Assembly: GCA_964521025.1 (NCBI GenBank)
Contig: CAZFPK010000025.1
Location: 1-40,624, forward strand
DNA: 40,624 nt
Reading direction: 5' to 3'
Source: DRTC01 sp964521025
GTDB taxonomy: Bacteria; Cloacimonadota; Cloacimonadia; Cloacimonadales; TCS61
The notes beneath the pieces were generated by a model, which was not told the DNA's origin, ran no database searches, and worked only from the letters and a program-made list of their open reading frames with translations. This document shows, piece by piece, positions 1 through 8,250 of the stretch. Both the position numbers and the translations under genes were made by a program. Position 1 is the stretch's first letter, and each line of letters opens with the position of its first letter.

Positions 1-12
1 AAGGAGAAGAAA

Positions 13-1296
13 ATGAGTAAATCATTCAATGCCTTTGAGATGGCTCAAAAGCAATTCGACAATGTTGCTGATATCCTAGATTTGGATGAAGCAACCAGGG
101 AGTTATTGAGAAATCCGATGAGAGAATACCATTTCAGTATTCCCGTTAAAATGGATGATGGAACCATCAAAGTGTTTAGAGGATTCAGATCGCAACACAA
201 TGATGCCAGAGGTCCCGGAAAAGGTGGGATCAGGTTCCATCCGCAGGAAACGATCGATACGGTTCGGGCTTTATCGATGTGGATGACCTGGAAATGTGCG
301 GTTGTCGATATCCCTCTCGGCGGAAGTAAAGGTGGAGTTATTTGTGATCCGCACAATTTAAGCGAAAGAGAACAAGAGCAGATCTGTCGAGGTTGGGTAA
401 GACAAATCGCTCGTGATATCGGACCGTTGCGAGATGTTCCTGCACCGGATGTTATGACAAGTCCCCAACACATGCTTTGGATGCTCGATGAATATGAAAC
501 AATTCACGGAGCAAAATATCCCGGAATGATTACCGGAAAACCTGTTGGTATGGGAGGTTCTCTTGGAAGGACAGAAGCCACCGGTTATGGCGTTATCTTT
601 ACCGTGCGAGAAGCCTTGAAAGAAATGAATATCAAACCGGAAGAGACAACCGCAAGTTTCCAGGGATTCGGCAATGTTTCCCAATTTGCGATCAAACTTT
701 ACAACCAGATGGGTGGAAAAGTAGTCTGCGTTTCCTGTTGGGATCAGAATGATAATACCTCATATTCATTCAAAAAATCAGATGGAATAAAAATAGATGA
801 ATTATTATCCATAACTGACAGATTTGGCGGAATCGATAAGGAAAAAGCCAAAGAAATGGGATATGAAGTTTTATCTGGAGAAAGTTGGATCGAACAGGAT
901 GTAGATATCCTTGTTCCGGCGGCTTTGGAAAACCAAATCACCAAAGACAGCGTCGAAAAAATAAGTTCTAAAGTAAAAATTATTGCAGAAGGTGCGAATG
1001 GACCGACGACTCCGGAAGCAGATAAAATAATTGCGGAAAAAGGAATTTTTATGATCCCTGATTTCCTCGCTAATGCCGGTGGAGTTACTTGCAGTTATTT
1101 TGAACAAGTGCAATGCAATATGAATTATTTCTGGGAGAAAGATGAAGTTCTCGGAAAGTTAGATGTAAAGATGACTTCTGCCTATCTCGGAGTTTCCAAA
1201 CTTGCAAGAGAAAAGAAATTATATATGCGTGATGCTGCTTATGTGATTTCCATCGATAAAGTTGCTCAAGCAAGTAAAGATAGAGGTTGGTTATAA
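13..1296 (+). CDS. Glu/Leu/Phe/Val-type glutamate dehydrogenase
   Basis: 427 residues. Oxidative deamination of glutamate to 2-oxoglutarate (or the reverse) is the expected cytoplasmic reaction. Seen: the substrate-binding block GGIRFHP at 71-77, a lysine at 94, GGSKGG at 103-108 with the expected catalytic lysine K106, PAPDVMT at 144-150 with the catalytic aspartate D147, and the dinucleotide-fold motif FQGFGNVSQFA at 217-227. The C-terminal half has EGANGPTTPEAD and FLANAGGVTCSYFE, typical of the catabolic hexameric clade (GudB/RocG-like). Length is normal. Start ATG 13 has an AAGGAG at 1-6. The gene is closed by its own terminator. It is clearly different from the second, NADP-type enzyme at 8251. 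Cofactor preference cannot be decided here, and a leucine or phenylalanine dehydrogenase is less likely given the length and motifs. Confidence 0.93.
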   Translation: MSKSFNAFEMAQKQFDNVADILDLDEATRELLRNPMREYHFSIPVKMDDGTIKVFRGFRSQHNDARGPGKGGIRFHPQETIDTVRALSMWMTWKCAVVDIPLGGSKGGVICDPHNLSEREQEQICRGWVRQIARDIGPLRDVPAPDVMTSPQHMLWMLDEYETIHGAKYPGMITGKPVGMGGSLGRTEATGYGVIFTVREALKEMNIKPEETTASFQGFGNVSQFAIKLYNQMGGKVVCVSCWDQNDNTSYSFKKSDGIKIDELLSITDRFGGIDKEKAKEMGYEVLSGESWIEQDVDILVPAALENQITKDSVEKISSKVKIIAEGANGPTTPEADKIIAEKGIFMIPDFLANAGGVTCSYFEQVQCNMNYFWEKDEVLGKLDVKMTSAYLGVSKLAREKKLYMRDAAYVISIDKVAQASKDRGWL

Positions 1297-1304
1297 AATA
1301 AATG

Positions 1305-1340
1305 AGCAGGGAACGATAAGTTCCCTGCTGCTTTTTTTTT
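1305..1340 (+). terminator. Rho-independent terminator after the first glutamate dehydrogenase
   Basis: A perfect 10-bp stem (1305-1314 with 1320-1329), a 5-nt loop and a T tract at 1332-1340, starting 8 nt after the stop codon. Confidence 0.92.
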
Positions 1341-1365
1341 GATCAAACTCAAAAAGAATTTAATC

Positions 1366-1838
1366 TTACCCGAAATTGACTCAAATCTAAAAAAGGAGTA
1401 GAAATTGATTTTAAGTAAAGTCTCAATTATTATTGGAAGTTGTTTAACAATTTTAATGATCATCTTTTATATCTCTTTTCCAAAAATATTTAGATGGAAA
1501 AAGGATTTTAACAGAATAACCGGAACTAATAAAAGAATTTTTTTTACAATTCATTTTGCTTTATTTCTTTTCTTCATTATAATTGCAATTATAACTCTAA
1601 TTCATACTAATGTGTTAATAAAATGTGAAGGCATTAGTTTTTCTTTTCTTTTATTAATATCGCTATTTTGGCTTTGGAGAACAATATGGCAAATATTTTA
1701 CTTTAAGCCTGAAAAAGGAAGCAAATTATTATATATATGCATTGCGTATTAATTTTTATTTTCTTTATGTTATTTCTATCTTATATTACACCGATCTTCT
1801 TAAATATAATATTAAAAATTTGAGTCAATTTCGGGTAA
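1366..1838. mobile_element. 473-bp segment bounded by perfect 21-bp inverted repeats
   Basis: Positions 1366-1386 (begins TTACCCGAAATTG) and 1818-1838 are exact reverse complements over 21 nt, with no extension of the match on either side. Inside lies one very AT-rich membrane-protein ORF. The repeat ends can be read as a TA dinucleotide flanking CCCGAAATTGACTC, so a small TA-targeting, MITE-like insertion with a passenger gene is possible. An invertible segment or a paired regulatory site are alternatives. No transposase or invertase is present inside. That it is mobile is inference; the inverted repeat itself is seen directly. Confidence 0.45.
1405..1752 (+). CDS. Small hypothetical membrane protein
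   Basis: 115 residues, family not recognised. Start is TTG at 1405, chosen because a good AAAGGAG (about 1392-1398) precedes it; no ATG fits as well. Three hydrophobic spans are visible at about residues 5-25, 45-67 and 77-99, with lysine/arginine-rich loops at 27-44 and 101-107, so it is an integral inner-membrane protein with a short aromatic C-terminus. Codon use is strongly A/T-ending even for this window. It is the only gene inside the 21-bp inverted-repeat segment 1366-1838, which suggests it travels or is regulated with that segment. Neighbours give no functional hint. Confidence 0.6.
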   Translation: MILSKVSIIIGSCLTILMIIFYISFPKIFRWKKDFNRITGTNKRIFFTIHFALFLFFIIIAIITLIHTNVLIKCEGISFSFLLLISLFWLWRTIWQIFYFKPEKGSKLLYICIAY

Positions 1839-2049
1839 TAGGTTGTTAATTATCACAAGAGAATCTTGTGGCAAGAACTTAAAATCGATAACACAACCTG
1901 AATTTATTCTCCATAGATGGAATCTATGGCTATTAACATTCAATCCTTTCAGAATTCTTCTCGTTTCCCCCGAAAACTTACGATACATTCGGGAATGCAA
2001 TTATCGAATTTTTTTTGCTCTTAAAATAAATACAAATTAAGGAAACAAA
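1839..2049 (+). other. Intergenic region with two perfect small hairpins
   Basis: No convincing gene. Two stems are visible: 1854-1860 with 1864-1870 (7 bp, 3-nt loop) and 1911-1918 with 1922-1929 (8 bp, 3-nt loop). Neither is followed by a T tract, so they are not standard terminators. They lie in the probable leader of the downstream PEP-binding gene pair. Confidence 0.5.
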
Positions 2050-3780
2050 ATGAAGAATAACACTAAAACATTCGATCGAAATTTAATGTATAAAGATAGT
2101 TCATTTAATTATATTGGGACAGGACATCCGGGAGGAAAAGCCGGAAGTCTGATTTCCATCAAAGAAACTTTAGATTCAAATTTCAAGGATAATGAATATC
2201 AGGATATTATCATCGATATTCCTCATATGACAGTAATTCTGACTGATATTTTCGATATTTTTATGAAGGAAAATAATCTTTATGAATTAGCATTATCAGA
2301 TGAATCGGATGATCTTATCGCCAATGAATTTCAGAAGGCAAGTTTACCTGCTATTGTCGATGGTGATCTTTATAGTTTGATCTCAAAAATCCATACACCT
2401 CTGGCAATTCGTTCTTCGAGTCTATTCGAGGATAAAATGTTTGAACCTCTGGCAGGAATATTCGAAACTAAAATGATCCCCAATAATCAATTTGATACAA
2501 AAACACGGTTTTATAAACTAATGGAAGCAATTAAATTTGTATATGCTTCGACTTTTTTCAGTAATTCTAAAAATTATTTCAAAGCAATAAATAAAGATAT
2601 TAAAGATGAGAAAATGGCGATTGTTATCCAGGAATTAGTTGGTGAGAAATATGCAGATCGCTTTTATCCAACCATCTCCGGAGTTGCCAGATCATATAAT
2701 TTTTACCCAACCGGAAATTCCAAACCGGAAAATGGAGTTATAAGTCTTGCTCTCGGTTTGGGAAAAACAGTTGTCGATGGCGGGAAGGTCTGGAGTTTTT
2801 CAACTGATTTTCCAACAGCACCTCCTCCCTTCAATTCCAATAATGATCTTTTGAAAATGACGCAAACCGAATTTTGGTCGGTAAATATGGGCAAACCTGC
2901 TGAATATAATCCGATCAAAGAATTGGAATATCTGGAAAAACATTCTCTCAAGGAAGCAGAAGAAGACAAAACTATAAATTATATTTGTTCTACTTATGAT
3001 ATTCAATCCGACAGGATCAATTCCGGAATATTTGGATATGGACCGCGTATTATTAATTTTGCTCCGGTTCTGAAAACGAAACTTATCCCTTTTAATGATC
3101 TGGTAGCCAAATTGTTAGAAATATCAGAAAAAAAATTAGAAACGCAAATTGAAATCGAATTTGCAATGGTTTATGATCCTGCAAATAAAAAACCTAAAAG
3201 ATTTGGATTTTTGCAGGTCAGACCAATGGTCGTTTCCAATAAATTGGTCGAAGTCCATCTCGAAGATTATGAAGAAGATAAGGTTTTTGTTTATTCCGAA
3301 AATATTATGGGAAATGGAAAGAATGTATCGATCACGGATATTGTCTTTGTTAAACCCAGCGATTTCAGGGCTGAATATACAAGAGAGATGGCTCTTGAGA
3401 TTGAAAAGATCAACGCTTCTTTAGTAGAAAATGAGACGAATTATCTTCTCATTGGATTTGGCAGATGGGGAAGTTCCGATCCCTGGCTTGGAATTCCGGT
3501 TGTCTGGAATCAAATATCAGGTGCAAAAGTTATAATCGAATCATCTTTACCGGATATGAATCCTGATTTTAGTCAAGGTTCACATTTTTTTCATAATATT
3601 ACCAGTTTTGGGATTCTGTATTTCTCTTGTAAAAATACTCAAAGAATAAGAATCGATTGGAACTGGCTCTTGAATCAACAGAAGATCACAGAATCTAGAT
3701 TTGTGCAGCATATAAAGACAAAATCACCTTTAAAAATTTTTGCCGATGGAAGAAGTAGAAGAGGAGTGATCTTAAAATGA
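2050..3780 (+). CDS. PEP/pyruvate-binding (PPDK N-terminal-like, ATP-grasp) protein, short paralogue
   Basis: 576 residues. Related to the nucleotide-binding N-terminal domain of PEP synthase / pyruvate phosphate dikinase. Seen: GGKAGSL at 28-34, AIRSSSLFED at 119-128, a QELVG segment, ALGLGKTVVDGG, and LQVRPM from 388, all in the order of the ATP-grasp PPDK_N fold. The swivelling phosphohistidine domain and the TIM-barrel PEP/pyruvate domain of true PEP synthases are absent. Instead there is a C-terminal module with GRWGS at 471-475 and GSHFF with H512 that recurs in the next gene. Start ATG 2050 follows AAGGAAA. The stop overlaps the start of the next gene (ATGA, 3777-3780), so the two are translationally coupled and probably act together. 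Substrate unknown; a phosphotransfer or kinase role is inferred from the fold only. Confidence 0.8.
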   Translation: MKNNTKTFDRNLMYKDSSFNYIGTGHPGGKAGSLISIKETLDSNFKDNEYQDIIIDIPHMTVILTDIFDIFMKENNLYELALSDESDDLIANEFQKASLPAIVDGDLYSLISKIHTPLAIRSSSLFEDKMFEPLAGIFETKMIPNNQFDTKTRFYKLMEAIKFVYASTFFSNSKNYFKAINKDIKDEKMAIVIQELVGEKYADRFYPTISGVARSYNFYPTGNSKPENGVISLALGLGKTVVDGGKVWSFSTDFPTAPPPFNSNNDLLKMTQTEFWSVNMGKPAEYNPIKELEYLEKHSLKEAEEDKTINYICSTYDIQSDRINSGIFGYGPRIINFAPVLKTKLIPFNDLVAKLLEISEKKLETQIEIEFAMVYDPANKKPKRFGFLQVRPMVVSNKLVEVHLEDYEEDKVFVYSENIMGNGKNVSITDIVFVKPSDFRAEYTREMALEIEKINASLVENETNYLLIGFGRWGSSDPWLGIPVVWNQISGAKVIIESSLPDMNPDFSQGSHFFHNITSFGILYFSCKNTQRIRIDWNWLLNQQKITESRFVQHIKTKSPLKIFADGRSRRGVILK

Positions 3781-6700
3781 ATCAAACAAAAAAAAGCAAG
3801 AAAGAAAAAAGCGATCAAATAAACGAAGTAATAATCAATATCTTAAGCGAAAGAGAAAAGGAATTAAACTGTTTATACAAAGTTGAAGAAGCGTTAAAGA
3901 ACTTTGATATAGATAATGAAGAAATATTTCATAAACTTCTCGAAATAGTTCCGACCGGTTGGCAATTTGTAGATATTTGTGAAGCAAAGATCATTTTCGG
4001 AAACAATGAATATACACGAGATAATTTCAAAAAAACCAGGTGGTTTCAAAGTTCGGATATTCTCATAAATAAAAAACCCGTTGGCAAAATCCAGGTATAT
4101 TATACGGAAAAGATCAGTATTAAGAATGGAAATCAATTTTTACCGGAAGAAATTAAATTATTAGATACAATTGCGGAAAGAGTAAGTCAATTCATCTTTC
4201 ATAAAACCCTAAAAAATGAAATCGAAGGTCTGGAAAATGCAAAAAGAGATATCGATCAAAATAAGAAAGCAGAATGGCGGGTGATCGTCGATCTTCTAAA
4301 AAGGGCTGATCAGGATCTATTTCAAAAAATTTCCAGGAGAATGCTTAATTTTCTTTGTTGGAGCGGTTCTGAACAAGCAAAAAAATTATTAGAATCATAT
4401 AGCGTTGAAAAAAGCAGGGAAAATAGAGACAATTGCTTTCCTAATAAACCGATTGAAAGAAAAAACACGGAATCATACAATTCGATTTGCGAAAAAACTT
4501 TTGAAGTTGCTTCCAAATTTCTGAACGATGAAGATATTCTAAACAATATCCAGAATTGGATTAAGGAAGATAAGATCAGTTTCCTGGTGAAAACCCTCGA
4601 GAACAGGAACACTTCCAACAGCGATATTCTAGATGCGATCACCAAATATTTTCATACTGATGAGGAAAAGATAGAATTCTCTGAAAGTGCCAAAATGAAT
4701 ACCACCGTGATGATCTTGCACAGGTTTTTTTCCGAGCAGATTAAATTCGTAAACATCGCTAAAAATTACTTTGATATTAAAGATTTTTACAATATCCTTC
4801 AACATACGATTTTTCCAACTAACAGTCGCGGTAAATTGGGCGGAAAAAGTTCCGGATTATTTTTGGCAAACAATATTATCCATAAAATACCTGAACTTGA
4901 TGAGGATCTTAAAAAACAGGTAAAAACTCCCAAAACTTGGTATGTTACTTCCGATGCGTTAATTCATTTTCTTTATTATAATAATCTCGAAGATGTGATC
5001 GATCAAAAATATAAGGAAATCTCGCAAATTAGAGAGGAATATCCGAATATTGTTCAGGTTTTCAAAAATTCGTATTTCCCGCCTGATATTATTAAAGGTT
5101 TGTCTCTAACTTTAGACGATTTTGGAGAAAAACCGATCATTGTTCGAAGTTCGAGTTTATTGGAGGATAGACACGGTTCTGCTTTTTCAGGTAAGTATAA
5201 AAGTTTGTTTCTCGCAAATCAAGGAGAAAAGGAAGATAGACTGAATGCTTTAATGGACGCAATTGCGGAAGTTTATGCTTCTACTTTTGGACCTGATCCG
5301 ATCGAGTATCGAAAAGAAAGAGACTTACTTGATTTTTATGAAGAAATGGCTGTTATGATCCAGGAAGTAGTTGGGAAAAATGTAGGAAAATACTTCTTTC
5401 CTGCCTTTGCCGGAGTTGGTTTCAGCAGTAATGAATTCCGATGGTCGCATCGAATTCAAAGAGATGATGGTTTATTGAGAATTGTTCCGGGTTTGGGAAC
5501 TCGGGCAGTTGACAGGTTAAGTAATGATTTTCCAATTCTGATTGCTCCCGGAAAACCCAAAATAAAAGTGAATATAACTGTGGATGAGATTTTCCGCTAT
5601 TCTCCCAAAAATATGGATGTGATCAATCTTGAGACCAACACTTTTGAAACGGTCGAGATAAATGATCTTTTGAGATCATATGGAAATGATTACCCGATTA
5701 TCGACAAATTAGTTTCGGTGATTCAAGAAGATAGGGTAACTAATAAATCAATATTAAATATGGATTTTAAGAATGATGATATTGTTTTCAGCTTGAATAA
5801 ATTAGTCGCAAATACTTCCTTTATTAAGGATATGAAATTAATTCTGGAAAAACTGGAAGAGCATATAAAAGCACCGGTCGATATCGAATTTGCACACGAT
5901 GGAGAAGATTTTTATCTTTTGCAATGTCGTCCCCAAGGTTATTCCGGCGAGACTTCGCCTTCTTCGATTCCCAAAGATATTCCTGAAAAAAATATTGTTT
6001 TCACTGCCCGAAAATATATCTCGAACGGACGCATTCCGGATATCACGCATATTGTTTATGTCAAACCTGAAAAATATGCAGAACTTACTTCTCTGGATGA
6101 ATTAAGAGTTATTGGAAAAGTTGTTGGAAAATTGAATTCGATCCTTCCCAAAAGAAAATTCATTTTGATGGGACCGGGAAGATGGGGAAGTAGAGGAGAT
6201 ATAAAACTCGGAGTTAATGTGACTTATTCGGATATTAATAACACTTCAGTTCTGATCGAAGTTGCCCGTGAAAAAGGAAATTATGTTCCCGATCTTTCTT
6301 TTGGAACACATTTTTTCCAGGATCTGGTGGAAGCATCGATCAGGTATATTCCGCTGTATCCGGATGATGACGATATAATTTATAATGAAATTTTCTTGAA
6401 TCGTTCTAAAAACATTCTTTCGGAATTAGTTCCGGAATTTTCCTATTTGGAAGATATTATCACGGTTATTGATGTACAAAAGGAAGCCAAAGGAAGAATT
6501 TTAAGAATTCTAATGAATGCTGATCTTGATGAAGCGATCGCTTATCTTGGCTCTCCTTCCGATAAATATGAAATTAAAGGAAGGGAAGAATCATTTATTG
6601 AAACTCAAACCGAAAATCACTGGATGTGGCGATTGAGAATGGCTAAACATATTGCCGAATATATCGATCCCAAACATTTTGGAATCGAAGCAATGTATAT

Positions 6701-6983
6701 TTTCGGCAGCACGAAAAATGCAATTGCCGGACCTGCCAGTGATATCGATCTTCTTGTTCACTTTAATGGAAATGACGAACAGAAAAAGGATGTCAAATCC
6801 TGGTTTGATGGCTGGAGTTTGTGTCTGTCGGAAATAAATTATTTAAAGACAGGTTACCAAACAGACGGACTTCTCGATGTTCATTTTATCACGGATGAAG
6901 ATATAAAGAATAAGAATAGTTATGCGATCAAAATCAAGGCTGTGACCGATGCTGCCAGACCTTTGAAGATGAAAAAGAATTGA
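3777..6983 (+). CDS. GAF-like sensor + PEP/pyruvate-binding ATP-grasp + nucleotidyltransferase fusion
   Basis: 1068 residues, coupled to the preceding paralogue by a 4-nt overlap. Residues about 20-145 (REKELNCLYKVEEAL ... LLDTIAERVSQFI) resemble the GAF-like input segment seen before histidine kinases. A helical linker follows. PPDK_N-like motifs: GGKSSGL from 355, VRSSSLLED 456-464, IQEVVG, LQCRP 715-719. Then the tail shared with the first gene: GRWGS 801-805 and GTHFF with H845. Finally a minimal nucleotidyltransferase motif: G977-S978, D989-x-D991 and a third acidic residue D1034 in LLDVHF. No phosphohistidine swivel or TIM-barrel domain is seen. Inferred job: a regulated ATP-dependent phospho- or nucleotidyl-transfer system, substrate unknown. 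The combination in one chain is unusual. Confidence 0.8.
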   Translation: MNQTKKSKKEKSDQINEVIINILSEREKELNCLYKVEEALKNFDIDNEEIFHKLLEIVPTGWQFVDICEAKIIFGNNEYTRDNFKKTRWFQSSDILINKKPVGKIQVYYTEKISIKNGNQFLPEEIKLLDTIAERVSQFIFHKTLKNEIEGLENAKRDIDQNKKAEWRVIVDLLKRADQDLFQKISRRMLNFLCWSGSEQAKKLLESYSVEKSRENRDNCFPNKPIERKNTESYNSICEKTFEVASKFLNDEDILNNIQNWIKEDKISFLVKTLENRNTSNSDILDAITKYFHTDEEKIEFSESAKMNTTVMILHRFFSEQIKFVNIAKNYFDIKDFYNILQHTIFPTNSRGKLGGKSSGLFLANNIIHKIPELDEDLKKQVKTPKTWYVTSDALIHFLYYNNLEDVIDQKYKEISQIREEYPNIVQVFKNSYFPPDIIKGLSLTLDDFGEKPIIVRSSSLLEDRHGSAFSGKYKSLFLANQGEKEDRLNALMDAIAEVYASTFGPDPIEYRKERDLLDFYEEMAVMIQEVVGKNVGKYFFPAFAGVGFSSNEFRWSHRIQRDDGLLRIVPGLGTRAVDRLSNDFPILIAPGKPKIKVNITVDEIFRYSPKNMDVINLETNTFETVEINDLLRSYGNDYPIIDKLVSVIQEDRVTNKSILNMDFKNDDIVFSLNKLVANTSFIKDMKLILEKLEEHIKAPVDIEFAHDGEDFYLLQCRPQGYSGETSPSSIPKDIPEKNIVFTARKYISNGRIPDITHIVYVKPEKYAELTSLDELRVIGKVVGKLNSILPKRKFILMGPGRWGSRGDIKLGVNVTYSDINNTSVLIEVAREKGNYVPDLSFGTHFFQDLVEASIRYIPLYPDDDDIIYNEIFLNRSKNILSELVPEFSYLEDIITVIDVQKEAKGRILRILMNADLDEAIAYLGSPSDKYEIKGREESFIETQTENHWMWRLRMAKHIAEYIDPKHFGIEAMYIFGSTKNAIAGPASDIDLLVHFNGNDEQKKDVKSWFDGWSLCLSEINYLKTGYQTDGLLDVHFITDEDIKNKNSYAIKIKAVTDAARPLKMKKN

Positions 6984-7027
6984 GCAACGAACAAAACTAA
7001 CAAGACGAACAAAAAAAATATAGCATT

Positions 7028-7209
7028 GATTGGACTCGACTTCAATCCGGCAACTGACGGATGGAGTTGAGAACAATCATAAGTAATGGGAAAATGAATA
7101 TCGAATAAGCCAAAGGCTTACAAGTATCGAACAAAGAATGAAGAATGAAACACACTTCCCCCGATAAATCGTGGACTCCTTTCAAGAGGAGATTTTCTCT
7201 ATGCTTTCC
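7028..7209 (+). repeat. Dispersed intergenic repeat, copy 1 (second copy at 34721)
   Basis: Shares with 34721-34860, in the same order and orientation: gattggactcgacttcaa, tggagttgagaacaatc, gaatatcgaata, and a segment like gactcctytcaagagga ahead of tctct. The first two blocks can pair as an imperfect hairpin, and a second small hairpin (cgat-aa-atcg here, cggct-aa-agccg in copy 2) follows. This copy has extra sequence, including AAGCC-aaa-GGCTT. No coding potential. Confidence 0.8.
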
Positions 7210-7262
7210 GTGTGCTCTGTGGTTAAAAAAGTCAGTGTTAAGTCAGTGTAAGTCAGTGGCAA
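7204..7262 (+). repeat. cgtg-type cassette and three aagtcagtg repeats before the phosphoesterase gene
   Basis: ctttccgtgtgctctgtgg is followed by three near-tandem copies of aagtcagtg ending 7 nt before the start codon at 7270. The same aagtcagtg unit occurs twice at about 31664-31694. Confidence 0.75.
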
Positions 7263-7269
7263 TTTAACT

Positions 7270-8133
7270 ATGGATTTATGCTTTTTTGTTTCAGATCTTC
7301 ACGGACATCTCGATAGATACGAAAAACTGTTTCAGGAAATTCGCAACGAGAAACCTGATATCGTTTTTCTCGGAGGTGATTTACTTCCTTCGGGCTTGAT
7401 TCTCAACAAATCGATAGATATTAAACATAAAGATTTTATCAATGATTTTTTAGTCAGAAATTTTCTCAAACTCAAAGAAGATTTAAAAGACGAATACCCT
7501 GAAGTGTTCCTGATATTGGGAAATGATGATCCGAGATTTGAAGAAATTTCTATTATCGAAGCAGGAAATCACGGCATCTGGACTTACATTCACAACCGGA
7601 AAATCAGATATAAAAATTATGATATTTATGGTTATGCTTTTGTTCCGCCTACTCCTTTTTTACTGAAGGATTGGGAAAAATTTGATGTCTCAAGGTTTGT
7701 CGATGTCGGTTGTGTCTCACCGGTAGAAGGTTACAGAACTTTCCCGGTTTCAGATTATGAAAAGGAATATTCGACTATCAAAAAAGATTTGGAACATTTA
7801 GCAGGAAACGATAACTTAAATAATTCCATATTTTTATTTCATTCTCCACCTTATCAAACGAAACTCGATAGAGCCGCTCTCGACGGAAAAATGGTCGATC
7901 ATGTTCCTCTCGATGTTCATGTTGGAAGTATCGCTATCAAAGGATTTATCGAAGAAAAACAACCTTTTCTCACTCTTCACGGTCATATCCATGAATCATC
8001 TTCCATAACTGGATTTTGGAAAGATATGATTGGAAAAACTCATTGCTTTTCTGCTGCTTATGATAAATCGGAACTGGCAATTGTTAAATTCGATATAGAA
8101 AATCCCTTGCAGGCAGAAAGAATTTTAAGATAA
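7270..8133 (+). CDS. Calcineurin-like metallophosphoesterase
   Basis: 287 residues. A dimetal phosphoesterase of the calcineurin fold: D9-x-H11 (SDLHGH), GGD with D37, GNDD with N85 and D86, FHS with H191, and HGHIH 237-241 supply the full set of metal ligands. No signal peptide, so cytoplasmic. Substrate cannot be told; phosphodiesters or phosphoproteins are both possible. The start ATG 7270 lacks a clear Shine-Dalgarno sequence because repeat cassettes run almost up to it; translation upstream of that point would be non-conserved. It stands alone between repeats and the NADP-type glutamate dehydrogenase gene. Confidence 0.88.
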   Translation: MDLCFFVSDLHGHLDRYEKLFQEIRNEKPDIVFLGGDLLPSGLILNKSIDIKHKDFINDFLVRNFLKLKEDLKDEYPEVFLILGNDDPRFEEISIIEAGNHGIWTYIHNRKIRYKNYDIYGYAFVPPTPFLLKDWEKFDVSRFVDVGCVSPVEGYRTFPVSDYEKEYSTIKKDLEHLAGNDNLNNSIFLFHSPPYQTKLDRAALDGKMVDHVPLDVHVGSIAIKGFIEEKQPFLTLHGHIHESSSITGFWKDMIGKTHCFSAAYDKSELAIVKFDIENPLQAERILR

Positions 8134-8195
8134 TCGATATATTTAACTTCTTAAATTGCTTCTATTTATTTTATTTTCCGTAGTAGAATTTGACC

Positions 8196-8223
8196 TTGAC
8201 AGATATTTTCCTTTTAAATTTTG
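8196..8223 (+). promoter_or_regulatory. Candidate promoter for gdhA
   Basis: Perfect TTGACA at 8196-8201, then a 17-nt spacer and TTTTG at 8219-8223, 28 nt before the gdhA start. A similar TTGACA ... TTTTG arrangement occurs at 28103-28133 and 14005-14035. The -10 is not sigma70-consensus, so this is tentative. Confidence 0.35.
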
Positions 8224-8250
8224 TCCCAAAAAAATAATCGGAGGTTTTCT

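Noticed and set aside
1843..2040. 65-codon plus-strand frame before the PEP-binding genes
   Set aside because: No good ribosome-binding site, spans two hairpins, no family resemblance.
7225..7262. CRISPR-like array of aagtcagtg units
   Set aside because: Only three short units with spacers of a few bases; too short for CRISPR and shared with other gaps.
8221..8250. Upstream TTG start for gdhA
   Set aside because: GGAGG at 8240-8244 fits ATG 8251, and the added residues are not typical of GdhA.
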